Source: a virus
IMG/VR virus record: IMGVR_UViG_3300047328_000044
Location: 1 to 59,847 of that record
Length of the DNA: 59,847 nt
Reading direction: 5' to 3' (one strand)
Shown here: piece by piece, positions 51,011-58,731 of the stretch
Numbering within the stretch: position 1 is the first letter of the stretch
Layout of the letters: the number at the start of each line of letters is the position of its first letter
The notes under the pieces: model-generated
Database searches by the model: none
What the model saw: only the letters and a program-made list of their open reading frames with translations
What the model was told of the DNA's origin: nothing
Program-made: the position numbers and the translations under genes

Positions 51011-51675
51011 TCGCGACCGATCTTAAAAAGGTTCTCGATGCGCACCTCGCGTGGCGCCGAGGCGAAGCCGATGGCGCGCGCGCGTATCTGTCGGGCGCGT
51101 ATCTGTCGAACGCGGATCTGTCGGGCGCGTATCTGTCGGGCGCGTATCTGTCGCGCGCGGATCTGTCGGGCGCGAATCTGTCGGGCGCGGATCTGTCGGG
51201 CGCGTATCTGTCGCGCGCGGATCTGTCGCGCGCGTATCTGTCGGGCGCGTATCTGTCGGGCGCGGATCTGTCGGGCGCGGATCTGTCGGGCGCGGATCTG
51301 TCGGGCGCGGATCTGTCGGGCGCCGGCCACGACGCCGAGACGTCGTGGCCGGCGTTCTACGTGTGCCCGGATTTTGGGAGCTTCACCGGCTGGAAGAAGC
51401 TACGAAACCAGATCGTCGCGCAGCTCGAGATCCCCGCGGAGGCGAAGCGCGTCTCGTCGGTGGTCGGCCGGAAATGCCGGGCAGAGTTCGTGCGCGTTGT
51501 CGCGCTGTACGGTGCGGGCGATCCGACTGAAGGCTTCGACGGCCATACCGGCAAGACGCGCTACGCCGTCGGTGAGATCGTACGGCCGGATGCATTCGAC
51601 GACAATTTCCTCATCGAGTGCACGAACGGAATCCACTTTTTCGTCACGCGTCGCGAAGCCGAGGGGTACGCGTAA
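51007..51675 (+). CDS. Pentapeptide-repeat protein with DUF5758-like tail
   Basis: 222 aa from ATG 51007. Residues about 26-106 are sixteen A(Y/D)LSG/R/N pentapeptides, which form a right-handed four-sided beta helix. The C-terminal 110 aa ([20 protein letters not shown]) is a globular domain also found fused to pentapeptides in phages. Some pentapeptide proteins mimic DNA and inhibit gyrase, but this array is too short to say so here. Confidence 0.85.
   Translation: MIATDLKKVLDAHLAWRRGEADGARAYLSGAYLSNADLSGAYLSGAYLSRADLSGANLSGADLSGAYLSRADLSRAYLSGAYLSGADLSGADLSGADLSGADLSGAGHDAETSWPAFYVCPDFGSFTGWKKLRNQIVAQLEIPAEAKRVSSVVGRKCRAEFVRVVALYGAGDPTEGFDGHTGKTRYAVGEIVRPDAFDDNFLIECTNGIHFFVTRREAEGYA
51083..51322 (+). 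repeat. 15-bp tandem repeat array coding pentapeptides
   Basis: Sixteen near-identical 15-mers (TATCTGTCGGGCGCG or GATCTGTCGGGCGCG). Very uniform, so recent or gene-converted. Because the unit lacks stops, all three forward frames and one reverse frame stay open. Confidence 0.9.
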
Positions 51676-51863
51676 TGGCGCTCTACATCGCTCAGGACGG
51701 CTTCGCGCTGCACGTCCCGGCCCGCGAGCCCCGCGATCCGCGCTGCACGTACTGCGGCTTCGAGATCACGCCGCGCAACGATTATCGCACCGTGGTCGAG
51801 GCCGGTCGAACGGGATACGCCCACCGATATTGTGGCTCGGTTGGCGAGGCGCCCCGTGGCTGA
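51675..51863 (+). CDS. 62-aa zinc-ribbon protein
   Basis: ATG 51675. RCTYCGFEITPRNDYR...HRYCGS gives CxxC plus His/Cys. Function unknown. Confidence 0.6.
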   Translation: MALYIAQDGFALHVPAREPRDPRCTYCGFEITPRNDYRTVVEAGRTGYAHRYCGSVGEAPRG

Positions 51864-52386
51864 CGTCCAGACGACCACGAAGGTCGGCTCCATCGACCTC
51901 GCCGAGTGCTCCCCGCAGTATCTCGGCATCCTGCGGACGCAGTACGACGATCTGATTGCGGAGCGCGAGGCGGAGATCGCTCCGCTCAAGCAACGCCGCT
52001 ACGCGATCGAGATCGAGATGCAGCGCCGCATGGACGCAGAGAACGCCTCGATCCTCAAATTCGGCGACGTCGTGTGCCGCTACGATACGGTGAACGCGAA
52101 GCCGGTCGTGCGCGAGACGGTACTCTCCGAACCGGGCGTGATCGACGAACTTCGCTCGCTCTTGCCACTCGAAGTGTTCGAGAAGGCCGTCGCGGTGCGC
52201 GAGATTCCCGCGCGTACCGAAATCAAGACGCACCTTACCTACCTCAAGGCACTCGAAAAGTGCGGCGATGCGGGACGCGCGCTCTTCACGCGGATCGTCG
52301 ACCGCGGCTTGCCGGGCCGGAAATTCGTGATCGAGCGCGAGCAAACGCGCGTCGCGCCGACGCCGATCAAGGGCGTGACGCCATGA
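51856..52386 (+). CDS. Coiled-coil early protein
   Basis: 176 aa from GTG 51856. A central charged coil (YDDLIAEREAEIAPLKQRR), C-terminal alpha/beta part. Upstream of Bet. Could be a recombination accessory, but no exonuclease motif is seen. Confidence 0.55.
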   Translation: MADVQTTTKVGSIDLAECSPQYLGILRTQYDDLIAEREAEIAPLKQRRYAIEIEMQRRMDAENASILKFGDVVCRYDTVNAKPVVRETVLSEPGVIDELRSLLPLEVFEKAVAVREIPARTEIKTHLTYLKALEKCGDAGRALFTRIVDRGLPGRKFVIEREQTRVAPTPIKGVTP

Positions 52387-52661
52387 CGCGCGAGCCGGTC
52401 ACGTCATCGCACATCCGCGCGATCGGGCACGACCCCGAAAGCCGTATCCTCTCCGTCGAATTCGCGACGAATCGCCTCGGCGGCCGACCCGTGTGGGAAT
52501 ACCACGGCGTCGATGCCGCGACGTTCGATGCGCTCAAGAGCGCGCCGTCGATCGGCCGGGCCTTCGCGGCGCTGATCCGCAATTCGCATCTCGGCATGCT
52601 CGTCGCGATGATCGACGATGCGACCGGCGTCGAGACGCCCGTGGATGCGGTGCTGCGATGA
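52383..52661 (+). CDS. KTSC-domain protein
   Basis: 92 aa from ATG 52383. SSHIRAIGHDPESRILSVEF, VWEYHGVDAATFDALKSA and PSIGRAFAALIRN fit the KTSC family (usually ending S-G-xx-F...IR). The family is linked to nucleic-acid enzymes such as lysyl-tRNA synthetases and phage recombination genes. Exact role unknown. Confidence 0.7.
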   Translation: MTREPVTSSHIRAIGHDPESRILSVEFATNRLGGRPVWEYHGVDAATFDALKSAPSIGRAFAALIRNSHLGMLVAMIDDATGVETPVDAVLR

Positions 52662-52873
52662 CCGGCACATCCGAAGCCGACCTTCTCGCCTACCGCAAAG
52701 AGCACGTCCACACGGCCCGCGCGTTCGCGGAGAAGCGCAGCGGTTGGTGCTGCGCCGTCTCGCCCGAATACCGTCTCTGCACGCGGCCGGCCGGACATCC
52801 GCTCGATCGTCACATCGCGGAAAGCGCACCGGGCGTCGTCGTCGAGACGTGGACCGGCGGTGACGACGCATGA
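52658..52873 (+). CDS. 71-aa protein with C...GHxxxxH knuckle
   Basis: ATG 52658. GWCCAVSPEYRLCTRPAGHPLDRH is the small zinc motif seen in many high-GC phage proteins. Function unknown. Confidence 0.55.
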   Translation: MTGTSEADLLAYRKEHVHTARAFAEKRSGWCCAVSPEYRLCTRPAGHPLDRHIAESAPGVVVETWTGGDDA

Positions 52874-53163
52874 GCGAGCCCGTCATCGACCGCCTCGAAA
52901 TCTCCGTGCGCGCGATCGCGCCGACCGATCCGGATCGCGTCGCCTGCGGCGAGCATTTCTGCATTCGCGCGGCCGAGTTCGAGATGCGGCGTAAGTACAT
53001 TTATCCGGACGTGTCGCTTCCGAAGGTCGCGCGGATGTTCTACTGCTCGCCGCACCTCGACGTCGCGCTTCGTAACACCGCGACGTTCTTCGCAAACGAC
53101 GTGCACGTGCTGCGCCGCGAACGTGCGGAGCGCGCGATCGTCGACGTCGAGGCCGCATCGTGA
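52870..53163 (+). CDS. 97-aa hypothetical protein
   Basis: ATG 52870. Helical, with a Cys pair around residues 26-31 (ACGEHFC). Its last codons overlap the disrupted zinc gene downstream. Confidence 0.55.
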   Translation: MSEPVIDRLEISVRAIAPTDPDRVACGEHFCIRAAEFEMRRKYIYPDVSLPKVARMFYCSPHLDVALRNTATFFANDVHVLRRERAERAIVDVEAAS

Positions 53164-53290
53164 TCGGGGGGGGCAAACGACTCCGCCGATCGTCAAGAAA
53201 GTCTGCCCGTTCTGCGGCCGGAAGTGGACGAGCCTCGATTGGATCGACCCGCAGAAGCAAATCCGCGAGCATCGGTGTTCGCCATGCTGA
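53160..53290 (+). pseudogene. Zinc-ribbon gene split by a G-run length
   Basis: GTG 53160 overlaps the previous stop, but the frame is wrong after a run of eight G (53166-53173). One more G would give a 43-aa protein ending ...KKVCPFCGRKWTS...REHRCSPC (CxxC...HxxCxxC), which continues to TGA 53288-53290, overlapping the next ATG. Probably a sequencing error in a real gene, as at the contig ends. Confidence 0.6.
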
Positions 53291-53451
53291 CTGATCGCGA
53301 CGATTACATCGAGCGCCTCGAAAAGATCGCGCTCAACGATGACGGCCACCGCTGCGAGACGTGCGGCGAGGTGTGGGACGTCGCGGACATCGCGCGCTAT
53401 TGGACGCCGAGTGATCCGCGCCCGACGATCTGTAAGCGGTGCGCAGCGTGA
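53284..53451 (+). CDS. 55-aa zinc-ribbon protein
   Basis: ATG 53284. HRCETCGEVWDVADIARYW...ICKRCAA has two CxxC pairs. Function unknown. Confidence 0.6.
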   Translation: MLTDRDDYIERLEKIALNDDGHRCETCGEVWDVADIARYWTPSDPRPTICKRCAA

Positions 53452-53594
53452 TCGACGTGACCATTCAGATTAACGGCTACCACGTCAGTCTGCAGACGCA
53501 CATGGTCCAGTTTTCGTGGAAGCCGATCTTTCAGCGGCAGACGCGGATGCTGTGGTGGCTCGGCCTAAAGATGTATTGTGAGCGACGACTGTAA
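53448..53594 (+). CDS. 48-aa hypothetical protein
   Basis: GTG 53448, overlapped at both ends (GTGA, TAATG). Starts VIDVTIQINGYHVSLQ and ends with an aromatic/basic helix. Function unknown. Confidence 0.5.
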   Translation: MIDVTIQINGYHVSLQTHMVQFSWKPIFQRQTRMLWWLGLKMYCERRL

Positions 53595-54247
53595 TGCGCG
53601 GCCGCAATCCGTACGCCCGCCGGCTCCCGTCCGATCGCCCTCCGCTCCTCGACCGCATCCTGTGGACGCGCGAGGAGCACCCGATCGCAGAGCGCGTCCT
53701 CATCGCGATCATCGTCGCGCTGTTCGCCGTCGAGGGCAGCTATCAAATTTGGCTCGCGATCGCGCGCGCCGTCGCATATCACGCCCCGATCGTGGGCCGT
53801 AGGAGAACGCATGGCAACCACATCCGCACTCGTCGTTCGCGACGCAAGCGCCTCGGCGATTATCGCCGCCTCCGGCTTCGATCGCGCGCAAGTCGAACTC
53901 GTCAAAAGCACGGTCGCCGTCGGTGCGACCGACATGGAGCTCGCGCTTTTCTTGCAGACCGCCAAGCACCGTGGCCTCGACGTCTTCGCGCGGCAGCTCC
54001 ACTTCGTCAAGCGCAAACAACGGCGGCAAGATCCGACGACCGGCGTCTGGGGCGAAGTCATGGTCGGAACGATGCAGACCGGCATCGACGGCTTCCGTCT
54101 CATCGCCGATCGCACCGGAAAATACGACGGCCAAGACGAGCCGGAGTACGAATACGAGCCAGACGGCAAAACGCTGCGGCGTGCGTCCGTGCGAATTTTT
54201 CGCAAGGACATCCCGCGACCGTTCGTTGGCACCGCGTACTGGCGTGA
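53594..54247 (+). CDS. Small membrane protein; 3' part overlaps Bet out of frame
   Basis: ATG 53594. Residues 33-55 are a membrane helix (ERVLIAIIVALFAVEGSYQIW). The first about 70 aa look real. The remaining about 145 aa run through the Bet gene in another frame, are Arg-rich and look like chance. A one-base error upstream would end the protein at a TAG just before the Bet ribosome site (about 53800). Confidence 0.45.
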   Translation: MRGRNPYARRLPSDRPPLLDRILWTREEHPIAERVLIAIIVALFAVEGSYQIWLAIARAVAYHAPIVGRRRTHGNHIRTRRSRRKRLGDYRRLRLRSRASRTRQKHGRRRCDRHGARAFLADRQAPWPRRLRAAAPLRQAQTTAARSDDRRLGRSHGRNDADRHRRLPSHRRSHRKIRRPRRAGVRIRARRQNAAACVRANFSQGHPATVRWHRVLA

Positions 54248-55043
54248 ATACGCCGACTTCGACAACGACGGGCGGCCGCGCGCGATGTGGAAGCGCATGC
54301 CGCATGTGATGCTCGCGAAGTGTGCCGAGGCGCTCGCGCTGCGCAAGGCGTTCCCGGAGAATCTCTCGGGGCTTTACACCGACGACGAGATGCCGGCGAT
54401 CGAGGCCGAGGCGATCGTTCACGAGACGCCTGCGGCTCAGTCGACCGGCACCGTGACGCGCATCGACCGCGCCGCCCCGCCCGCCAGCGAGCCCGTCAGT
54501 ACGGGCGAAGAGATCCCGCCGGCCGACGCCGACGGATCGACGCTGCGCGTGTGGCTCGGCAAACGTCTCGGTTTTCGAACGAACGCGTGGAAGGCCGAGC
54601 ACATGGCGAACGCGTGCGGCGAGGTGGCGCGCGCGCTCGGGCTCGCCGAGGGCACGGTGACGCCGAAAACGCTTGGCGAGCATCTGCCGAAATACCGCGA
54701 CGAGATCGCCCGCCTCGAGGCCGCGAAATCGGGCCGTCAGGACGCGTCGCCGGACGAATCCGGTACGACAGTCGCGGCAATCCCCGAAACGACGCCAGCG
54801 GTCGATTCTGCCCCTGCGGCGACTGCTTTGGACGCGCCGACGGCCGTGCAGCAAGAGATGATCGATCTCCTCACCGAGCACGGCCTCGCGAACGACGATC
54901 CGGCGGTGCGCCACGTGTGTCACGTCGCGACCCAAAACTCGCCCGCCGGCCCGCAAACCGATTGGCACGAGTTGCTCGACGACGAGCTGCGCGTCGTGAT
55001 CACACACCTGCGCGACGCGCTCTCCGTCGATCCGTCACGCTAG
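53811..55043 (+). CDS. bet: Bet/RecT-type single-strand annealing protein
   Basis: 410 aa from ATG 53811 with TAGGAG upstream. The Bet core is at residues 25-185: TDMELALFLQTAKHRGLDVFARQLHFVKR, MQTGIDGFRLIADRTGKYDGQDEP and MPHVMLAKCAEALALRKAFPE. It anneals complementary strands during phage recombination. The C-terminal 200 aa are a variable, linker-rich tail. The usual partner exonuclease is not visible beside it. Confidence 0.93.
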   Translation: MATTSALVVRDASASAIIAASGFDRAQVELVKSTVAVGATDMELALFLQTAKHRGLDVFARQLHFVKRKQRRQDPTTGVWGEVMVGTMQTGIDGFRLIADRTGKYDGQDEPEYEYEPDGKTLRRASVRIFRKDIPRPFVGTAYWREYADFDNDGRPRAMWKRMPHVMLAKCAEALALRKAFPENLSGLYTDDEMPAIEAEAIVHETPAAQSTGTVTRIDRAAPPASEPVSTGEEIPPADADGSTLRVWLGKRLGFRTNAWKAEHMANACGEVARALGLAEGTVTPKTLGEHLPKYRDEIARLEAAKSGRQDASPDESGTTVAAIPETTPAVDSAPAATALDAPTAVQQEMIDLLTEHGLANDDPAVRHVCHVATQNSPAGPQTDWHELLDDELRVVITHLRDALSVDPSR

Positions 55044-55047
55044 GGTC

Positions 55048-55866
55048 TTGAGTGAGATTGCCATCGTGCGCGCTGCCGTCTACCTCGCTCAAGCCGCCGG
55101 ATCAAAGCCGAGTGTTCGCATGATCTGCGGCCTCATCGCGTCGGCCAGTCCGCGCGGCCGCGGCATGCAGACGAAGCGCGTCATGGCGCTCATGCGCGAG
55201 GTCCTTGGGACCGGAGCCGAAGTACCCACGGGAAACGATTCTGAGCACGTCGGGAAACAAAATGACGTCGGGAAACATCGGGAAACAGAGCCGTGTTTCC
55301 CGGCCCTCGTAAAAACGTTTCCGGGAAACGCTCGGGAAACATCGGGAAACGCGGACCAGATAATAGAAATAGAGAGAGATACGGATGAAGAGGTCGCTAA
55401 CGCTCCCTCTTCATCGCCGCAGCTTGCGCTCGGAACCTCTCCGGCCCCGGCCGCCGAACAGGCCAAACGGAAGCCCCGGCAGATGCCGCTTCCCGATGCG
55501 ACGGAAGCTCGCGCACGCGACATCCTCGCGGTTATCTGGCCCCTCGTTGCCCATGCCGTTCGTGGTGCTATGACCCGCCGGGAGTGGGCGGCCAAGTACA
55601 AGCGCGTCGCGCTCGATCTTGCCCGCGTCGACCGAGGCAACGACGACATCATCGCTGCGCACGCGTCGATTTGCGCTCGCCGTGGGACGACGGTCTACTC
55701 GCTCAGCCTCGTTCGCGACGAGCTGTTGCGGCTCGACAACCCGCGAACGAACGCGCCGGCAGGCTCCGGCGACGCCGCGATCGGGAACGGGAACGTGCCC
55801 TGGTCGGACGACGCCGACGCGCTTCCCGACCTCACCGGCACCTTCCCGATCGAGGCCGAATCGTGA
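55048..55866 (+). CDS. Replication initiator (O-like) carrying the origin
   Basis: 272 aa from TTG 55048. The N-terminal 55 aa is helix-turn-helix-like, a low-complexity middle (residues about 60-135) covers an iteron array in the DNA, and the C-terminal half is helical. An initiator with iterons inside its own gene followed by a DnaB-like helicase is the lambda O-P/ori plan. The protein itself has no recognised family, so the role rests on DNA structure and order. Confidence 0.6.
   Translation: MSEIAIVRAAVYLAQAAGSKPSVRMICGLIASASPRGRGMQTKRVMALMREVLGTGAEVPTGNDSEHVGKQNDVGKHRETEPCFPALVKTFPGNARETSGNADQIIEIERDTDEEVANAPSSSPQLALGTSPAPAAEQAKRKPRQMPLPDATEARARDILAVIWPLVAHAVRGAMTRREWAAKYKRVALDLARVDRGNDDIIAAHASICARRGTTVYSLSLVRDELLRLDNPRTNAPAGSGDAAIGNGNVPWSDDADALPDLTGTFPIEAES
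55229..55395. other. Candidate replication origin: CGGGAAAC iterons plus AT-rich DNA
   Basis: CGGGAAAC occurs directly at 55229, 55251, 55269, 55279, 55322, 55333 and 55343 and inverted at 55295. Several lie 10-11 bp apart, one helical turn. A 15-bp palindrome CGTTTCCGGGAAACG covers one copy. The array is followed by an AT-rich run (55358-55395), a likely melting site in an otherwise GC-rich genome. Confidence 0.75.
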
Positions 55867-56723
55867 TCGGCGGCGAGGGCGCGAAGCTCCGCGAGTACTT
55901 CGCGCGACCGATCCCGGAGAAGTTCGCGCTCGGCTTCCGCGAACTCGACGCCTCCCTCGACGGCGGCGTGCGCGCTGGCGAATCCACGATGGTCGGCGGC
56001 TTCTCGAGCCACGCGAAGTCAGCGTTTGCCGAGCAGGTCGCGCTCTACGTGAGCACGTCGACGCCGACGCTCTACGTGCCGCTCGAACTCGGCGCGGATC
56101 TCCAACGCCTTCGCATGGCGGCGAAGCTCGCGCGCTGCTCGCTCGGCGTCATGCAGCGCACCGGGTGCGACCCGATCACCGCCGCGGAACTGACGTCTCG
56201 GCAACTGACGATCTACGCGCCGAAGCGACGGACGATTGGCGAGATCGAGAAGCTCGTCGCACGGCAGGCTCACAAGCTCGTCATCATCGACGACTGCCGC
56301 AACATCGACGGCGTGATCTACTCGGGCGGGCGATCCGAGGCGCACGCGATCGCGGCGCGCATCACCGAGATCGCGCAGTATTACGGCGTCCACCTCCTCG
56401 CGCTCCAGCAGCTCGACGCGAAGACGTTTCGGAACGGGCCGAGCGAATGGCGGTTCGCGGACTCGAGCGTCTTCGAGCAGCGCGCGTACAACATGCTGAC
56501 GATCTTCCGGCCGTATCGGCAGCGCGGCGCGCGCGAGGACGTCGTCGCGGAGATCCGCATCCGGAAGAATCGGTGGGGACCGGCCGGCAAGCTGCACTAT
56601 CGCTGGCAAGGCGACTCGATGAGCTTTTGGGAGTTCTCGGAGCACGAACTCGACAACCTCGAGTGCTGCGCGACGATGAAAGCCCGTAAGCGCGAAGCGC
56701 TCAAGAGGGACGGCCGCGCATGA
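55863..56723 (+). CDS. DnaB-like helicase domain protein
   Basis: 286 aa from GTG 55863. GFRELDASLDGGVRAGE and then GGFSSHAKSAF is a DnaB-type P-loop in which the usual Gly before Lys is Ala. Walker B KLVIIDDC, sensor LLALQQLD and RIRKNRWGPAG (arginine-finger loop) follow. It lacks the DnaB N-terminal domain, so it may be a helicase needing a partner, or a loader-like ATPase. Follows the initiator directly. Confidence 0.8.
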   Translation: MIGGEGAKLREYFARPIPEKFALGFRELDASLDGGVRAGESTMVGGFSSHAKSAFAEQVALYVSTSTPTLYVPLELGADLQRLRMAAKLARCSLGVMQRTGCDPITAAELTSRQLTIYAPKRRTIGEIEKLVARQAHKLVIIDDCRNIDGVIYSGGRSEAHAIAARITEIAQYYGVHLLALQQLDAKTFRNGPSEWRFADSSVFEQRAYNMLTIFRPYRQRGAREDVVAEIRIRKNRWGPAGKLHYRWQGDSMSFWEFSEHELDNLECCATMKARKREALKRDGRA

Positions 56724-57289
56724 TGACGGCGATACAGCTTCGCGACATGCAGACGACGGATTTGCCCGCGTATCTCCGCGAGTGCGATCGTCGGCTCACC
56801 GTCCTCGACGCGGTACTCGCGACGACGAAGCGTGAGGTCGATTTCGAAATCGACGCATGGATTGGCCGGTTCGATTACCACGCCGACTTCCGCGCGCGCG
56901 TCGAGGCCGACGTGGTTCCGGCGTTGCGGGCACTCGGGCTTCCGGATGCAGCGCGCGCGTGGCGTGCGGGCGTGATCGCGACCCGCGTTTGGCTGCTCGA
57001 ACTCGCGAGCCCGCCGGAGGTTCGAGATCTGCCGATGGGGCTTGAGCGGCTCCGAATTCCGGGCTGGCACGGGCCGTCGATGACGGAGCCGGAGTCGCCG
57101 TTCGGCGAGTGGCTACTCTACGCGTTCGTGCTCGCGATCGCGGAGGGCGTGCGCGACGAGCGCCGCAAGCGGAAGTTCGGACCGGCCGCGATGACGGCGG
57201 CCGACATCGACGTCGCACGGCTGCAGTGCCTCATCTCGAACGAGCGGTGGACGCAGATGCGCGAGACGGCGCGTTGGGTGCTCCGATGA
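56720..57289 (+). CDS. 189-aa hypothetical protein
   Basis: ATG 56720. Helical; a central Trp-rich part (GWHGPSMTEPESPFGEWLLYAF). In the replication block. No family recognised. Confidence 0.55.
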   Translation: MMTAIQLRDMQTTDLPAYLRECDRRLTVLDAVLATTKREVDFEIDAWIGRFDYHADFRARVEADVVPALRALGLPDAARAWRAGVIATRVWLLELASPPEVRDLPMGLERLRIPGWHGPSMTEPESPFGEWLLYAFVLAIAEGVRDERRKRKFGPAAMTAADIDVARLQCLISNERWTQMRETARWVLR

Positions 57290-57420
57290 ATACGCGAGCG
57301 ATGCGTGAGGCTGCGAAGCAGCTCGCCGCCACGACGCGCGCGCACCGATGCGATCCGGACTGCGCGCGCTGCCGCCACACGATCGCGATGGCGCGTGCGA
57401 TCGCGCGAGGTGACCGATGA
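57286..57420 (+). CDS. 44-aa Cys-rich microprotein
   Basis: ATG 57286 overlapping the previous stop. HRCDPDCARCRH is a compact zinc-binding knot within basic helices. Function unknown. Confidence 0.5.
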   Translation: MNTRAMREAAKQLAATTRAHRCDPDCARCRHTIAMARAIARGDR

Positions 57421-57578
57421 GCGACCGATTCTCGGACATCGGCCGCACGTTCGCAACCGTGATCGTCGGGCGCACGGAGAAGCCGGCGTCCGGAGCGCCG
57501 CGCGAGCAATGCGTCCCGGAGTTCCTGCGCGACGTCATCCCGGATCCGTCGCTGCCGCCGATCGAGGATCGCGCGTGA
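57417..57578 (+). CDS. 53-aa hypothetical protein
   Basis: ATG 57417 (ATGA overlap), ending in GTGA. No domain. Supported by coupling on both sides. Confidence 0.45.
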   Translation: MSDRFSDIGRTFATVIVGRTEKPASGAPREQCVPEFLRDVIPDPSLPPIEDRA

Positions 57579-58078
57579 ACGCCGTCCGTTATCCCGACGT
57601 CACGTGTGCTGTCGGCCGAGACTTTCTCGATCGCCCGAACGTCGATGGCGTGTGCCGTGGATGCGGCAAGACGCCGCTGCCGCCGCGACGGACGGTGTGG
57701 TGCTCGGACAAATGCGTGCGGGATGTTCGCCTCGCGTTTCTGCGCAATCACGATTGGCACGATGCGCGGCGTGCCGCCTTGAAGCGCGACAAGTACCGGT
57801 GCGTGAAGTGCGGCTCGGACGGCCAACCGCCGGCGAGCGAAGTCGCGATCTGGGAGTGTCTGCCGTTCTCGACGCCGCGCGAACGCGCGATCCGGAACAA
57901 AGTCTCGGACGCGCTGACGAAGCGGTATCAGCTCGAGGTGAACCACATCGATCCGCGGCGCGGCCGCGGCTACGCGATGGGGTGCCATCACCATCTGGAC
58001 CGTCTCGAGACCGTCTGCCATCCGTGCCACGTCGAGATCACGCACGCGCAGCGCCGCGATCGCGTCGGTGTCGCGTGA
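57575..58078 (+). CDS. HNH endonuclease with zinc fingers
   Basis: 167 aa from GTG 57575. VCRGCGK and WCSDKCVRD, then YRCVKCGSDGQ, and the HNH core LEVNHIDPRRG...LETVCHPCHVEIT. A free-standing HNH enzyme; these often cut DNA near packaging or replication sites. Here it lies in the early region, far from the terminase. Complete by sequence. Confidence 0.8.
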   Translation: MNAVRYPDVTCAVGRDFLDRPNVDGVCRGCGKTPLPPRRTVWCSDKCVRDVRLAFLRNHDWHDARRAALKRDKYRCVKCGSDGQPPASEVAIWECLPFSTPRERAIRNKVSDALTKRYQLEVNHIDPRRGRGYAMGCHHHLDRLETVCHPCHVEITHAQRRDRVGVA

Positions 58079-58272
58079 AGGCCCATACGTGCGCCGGCGC
58101 CGTTCGCGGCTCGTACGATTGTGCCGGATGCGAGACTTACGCGCGACGACGCGGTAACGCGCGCGGCCCGGCGTACGCGCCGATCGCGAAGCCGGTCTTC
58201 AAGGAGTACGCGCCTGGATACGTCGACGGCCTGACGGGCGTCGCCGATGCGGAGCGCTTGATCGATGGCTGA
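58075..58272 (+). CDS. 65-aa Cys-containing protein
   Basis: GTG 58075. CAGAVRGSYDCAGCETYARR suggests a small zinc site at the N-terminus. Function unknown. Confidence 0.5.
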   Translation: MKAHTCAGAVRGSYDCAGCETYARRRGNARGPAYAPIAKPVFKEYAPGYVDGLTGVADAERLIDG

Positions 58273-58480
58273 GCCGACGCTCTTCGACGCCGCCGAAAAG
58301 TTGCGAAATGTCGCAAGTTGCGAAAAATCGCAAACGGTCGATGCGTCGCACCTCGGCCCGATCCGTAGCGTGGTACTCACCAATCTTGGCGCCGAGCTGA
58401 TCTGTGAGCACGGCACGCTGATGCTCTCGGTCGAGCAGTGGTTCGAATTTGTCCGTTTTCGCAAGGTCGCGCCCGTATGA
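58265..58480 (+). CDS. 71-aa protein whose gene holds two palindromes
   Basis: ATG 58265. MAEPTLFDAAEKLRNVAS, then a beta-rich C-terminus. Codons 13-23 are AT-rich and unlike the rest because they fall on the two TTGCG/CGCAA palindromes. Function unknown. Confidence 0.55.
   Translation: MAEPTLFDAAEKLRNVASCEKSQTVDASHLGPIRSVVLTNLGAELICEHGTLMLSVEQWFEFVRFRKVAPV
58301..58333. promoter_or_regulatory. Pair of TTGCG-N6-CGCAA palindromes
   Basis: TTGCGAAATGTCGCAA (58301-58316) and TTGCGAAAAATCGCAA (58318-58333), centres 17 bp apart. The arms are the same as in the RHH gene's promoter (8113-8130). Likely a second binding site of that regulator or of the ParB-like protein. Confidence 0.6.
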
Positions 58481-58731
58481 TCTGTGAGATGACGTCGAAG
58501 GCGAGCCGCCGTTCGCACCTGATGGGCGAGCAGAGCGTCGAAGCCGGCACCATACGGCCGTGCGAGTCCGTCGCGGCGCGCCGCTGCCCGAACTGCGGGC
58601 GCGTTCTCTGCAACAACCACTCGCGCACGCTCTCGACGATGGACGGGAATCTCGCGAATGGCCGCAAGCATCGGTGCGCCGGCTGTGGCACCATCGCCGA
58701 TCGGGACGAGTGGCTTGGAGTGTCGCGCTAA
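58477..58731 (+). CDS. 84-aa zinc-binding protein
   Basis: ATG 58477. RRCPNCGRVLCNNHSRTL...HRCAGCGTIAD gives two CxxC pairs with His, a B-box or treble-clef-like pattern. Function unknown. Confidence 0.6.
   Translation: MICEMTSKASRRSHLMGEQSVEAGTIRPCESVAARRCPNCGRVLCNNHSRTLSTMDGNLANGRKHRCAGCGTIADRDEWLGVSR

Noticed and set aside
50965-51330. Minus-strand RQIRA-repeat protein
   Set aside because: Reverse reading of the same stop-free 15-bp array; no start signal.
51038-51955. 305-aa Arg/Ile/Cys repeat protein
   Set aside because: It is the +1 reading of the pentapeptide DNA array; the sequence after the array is unlike a protein and overlaps three better genes.
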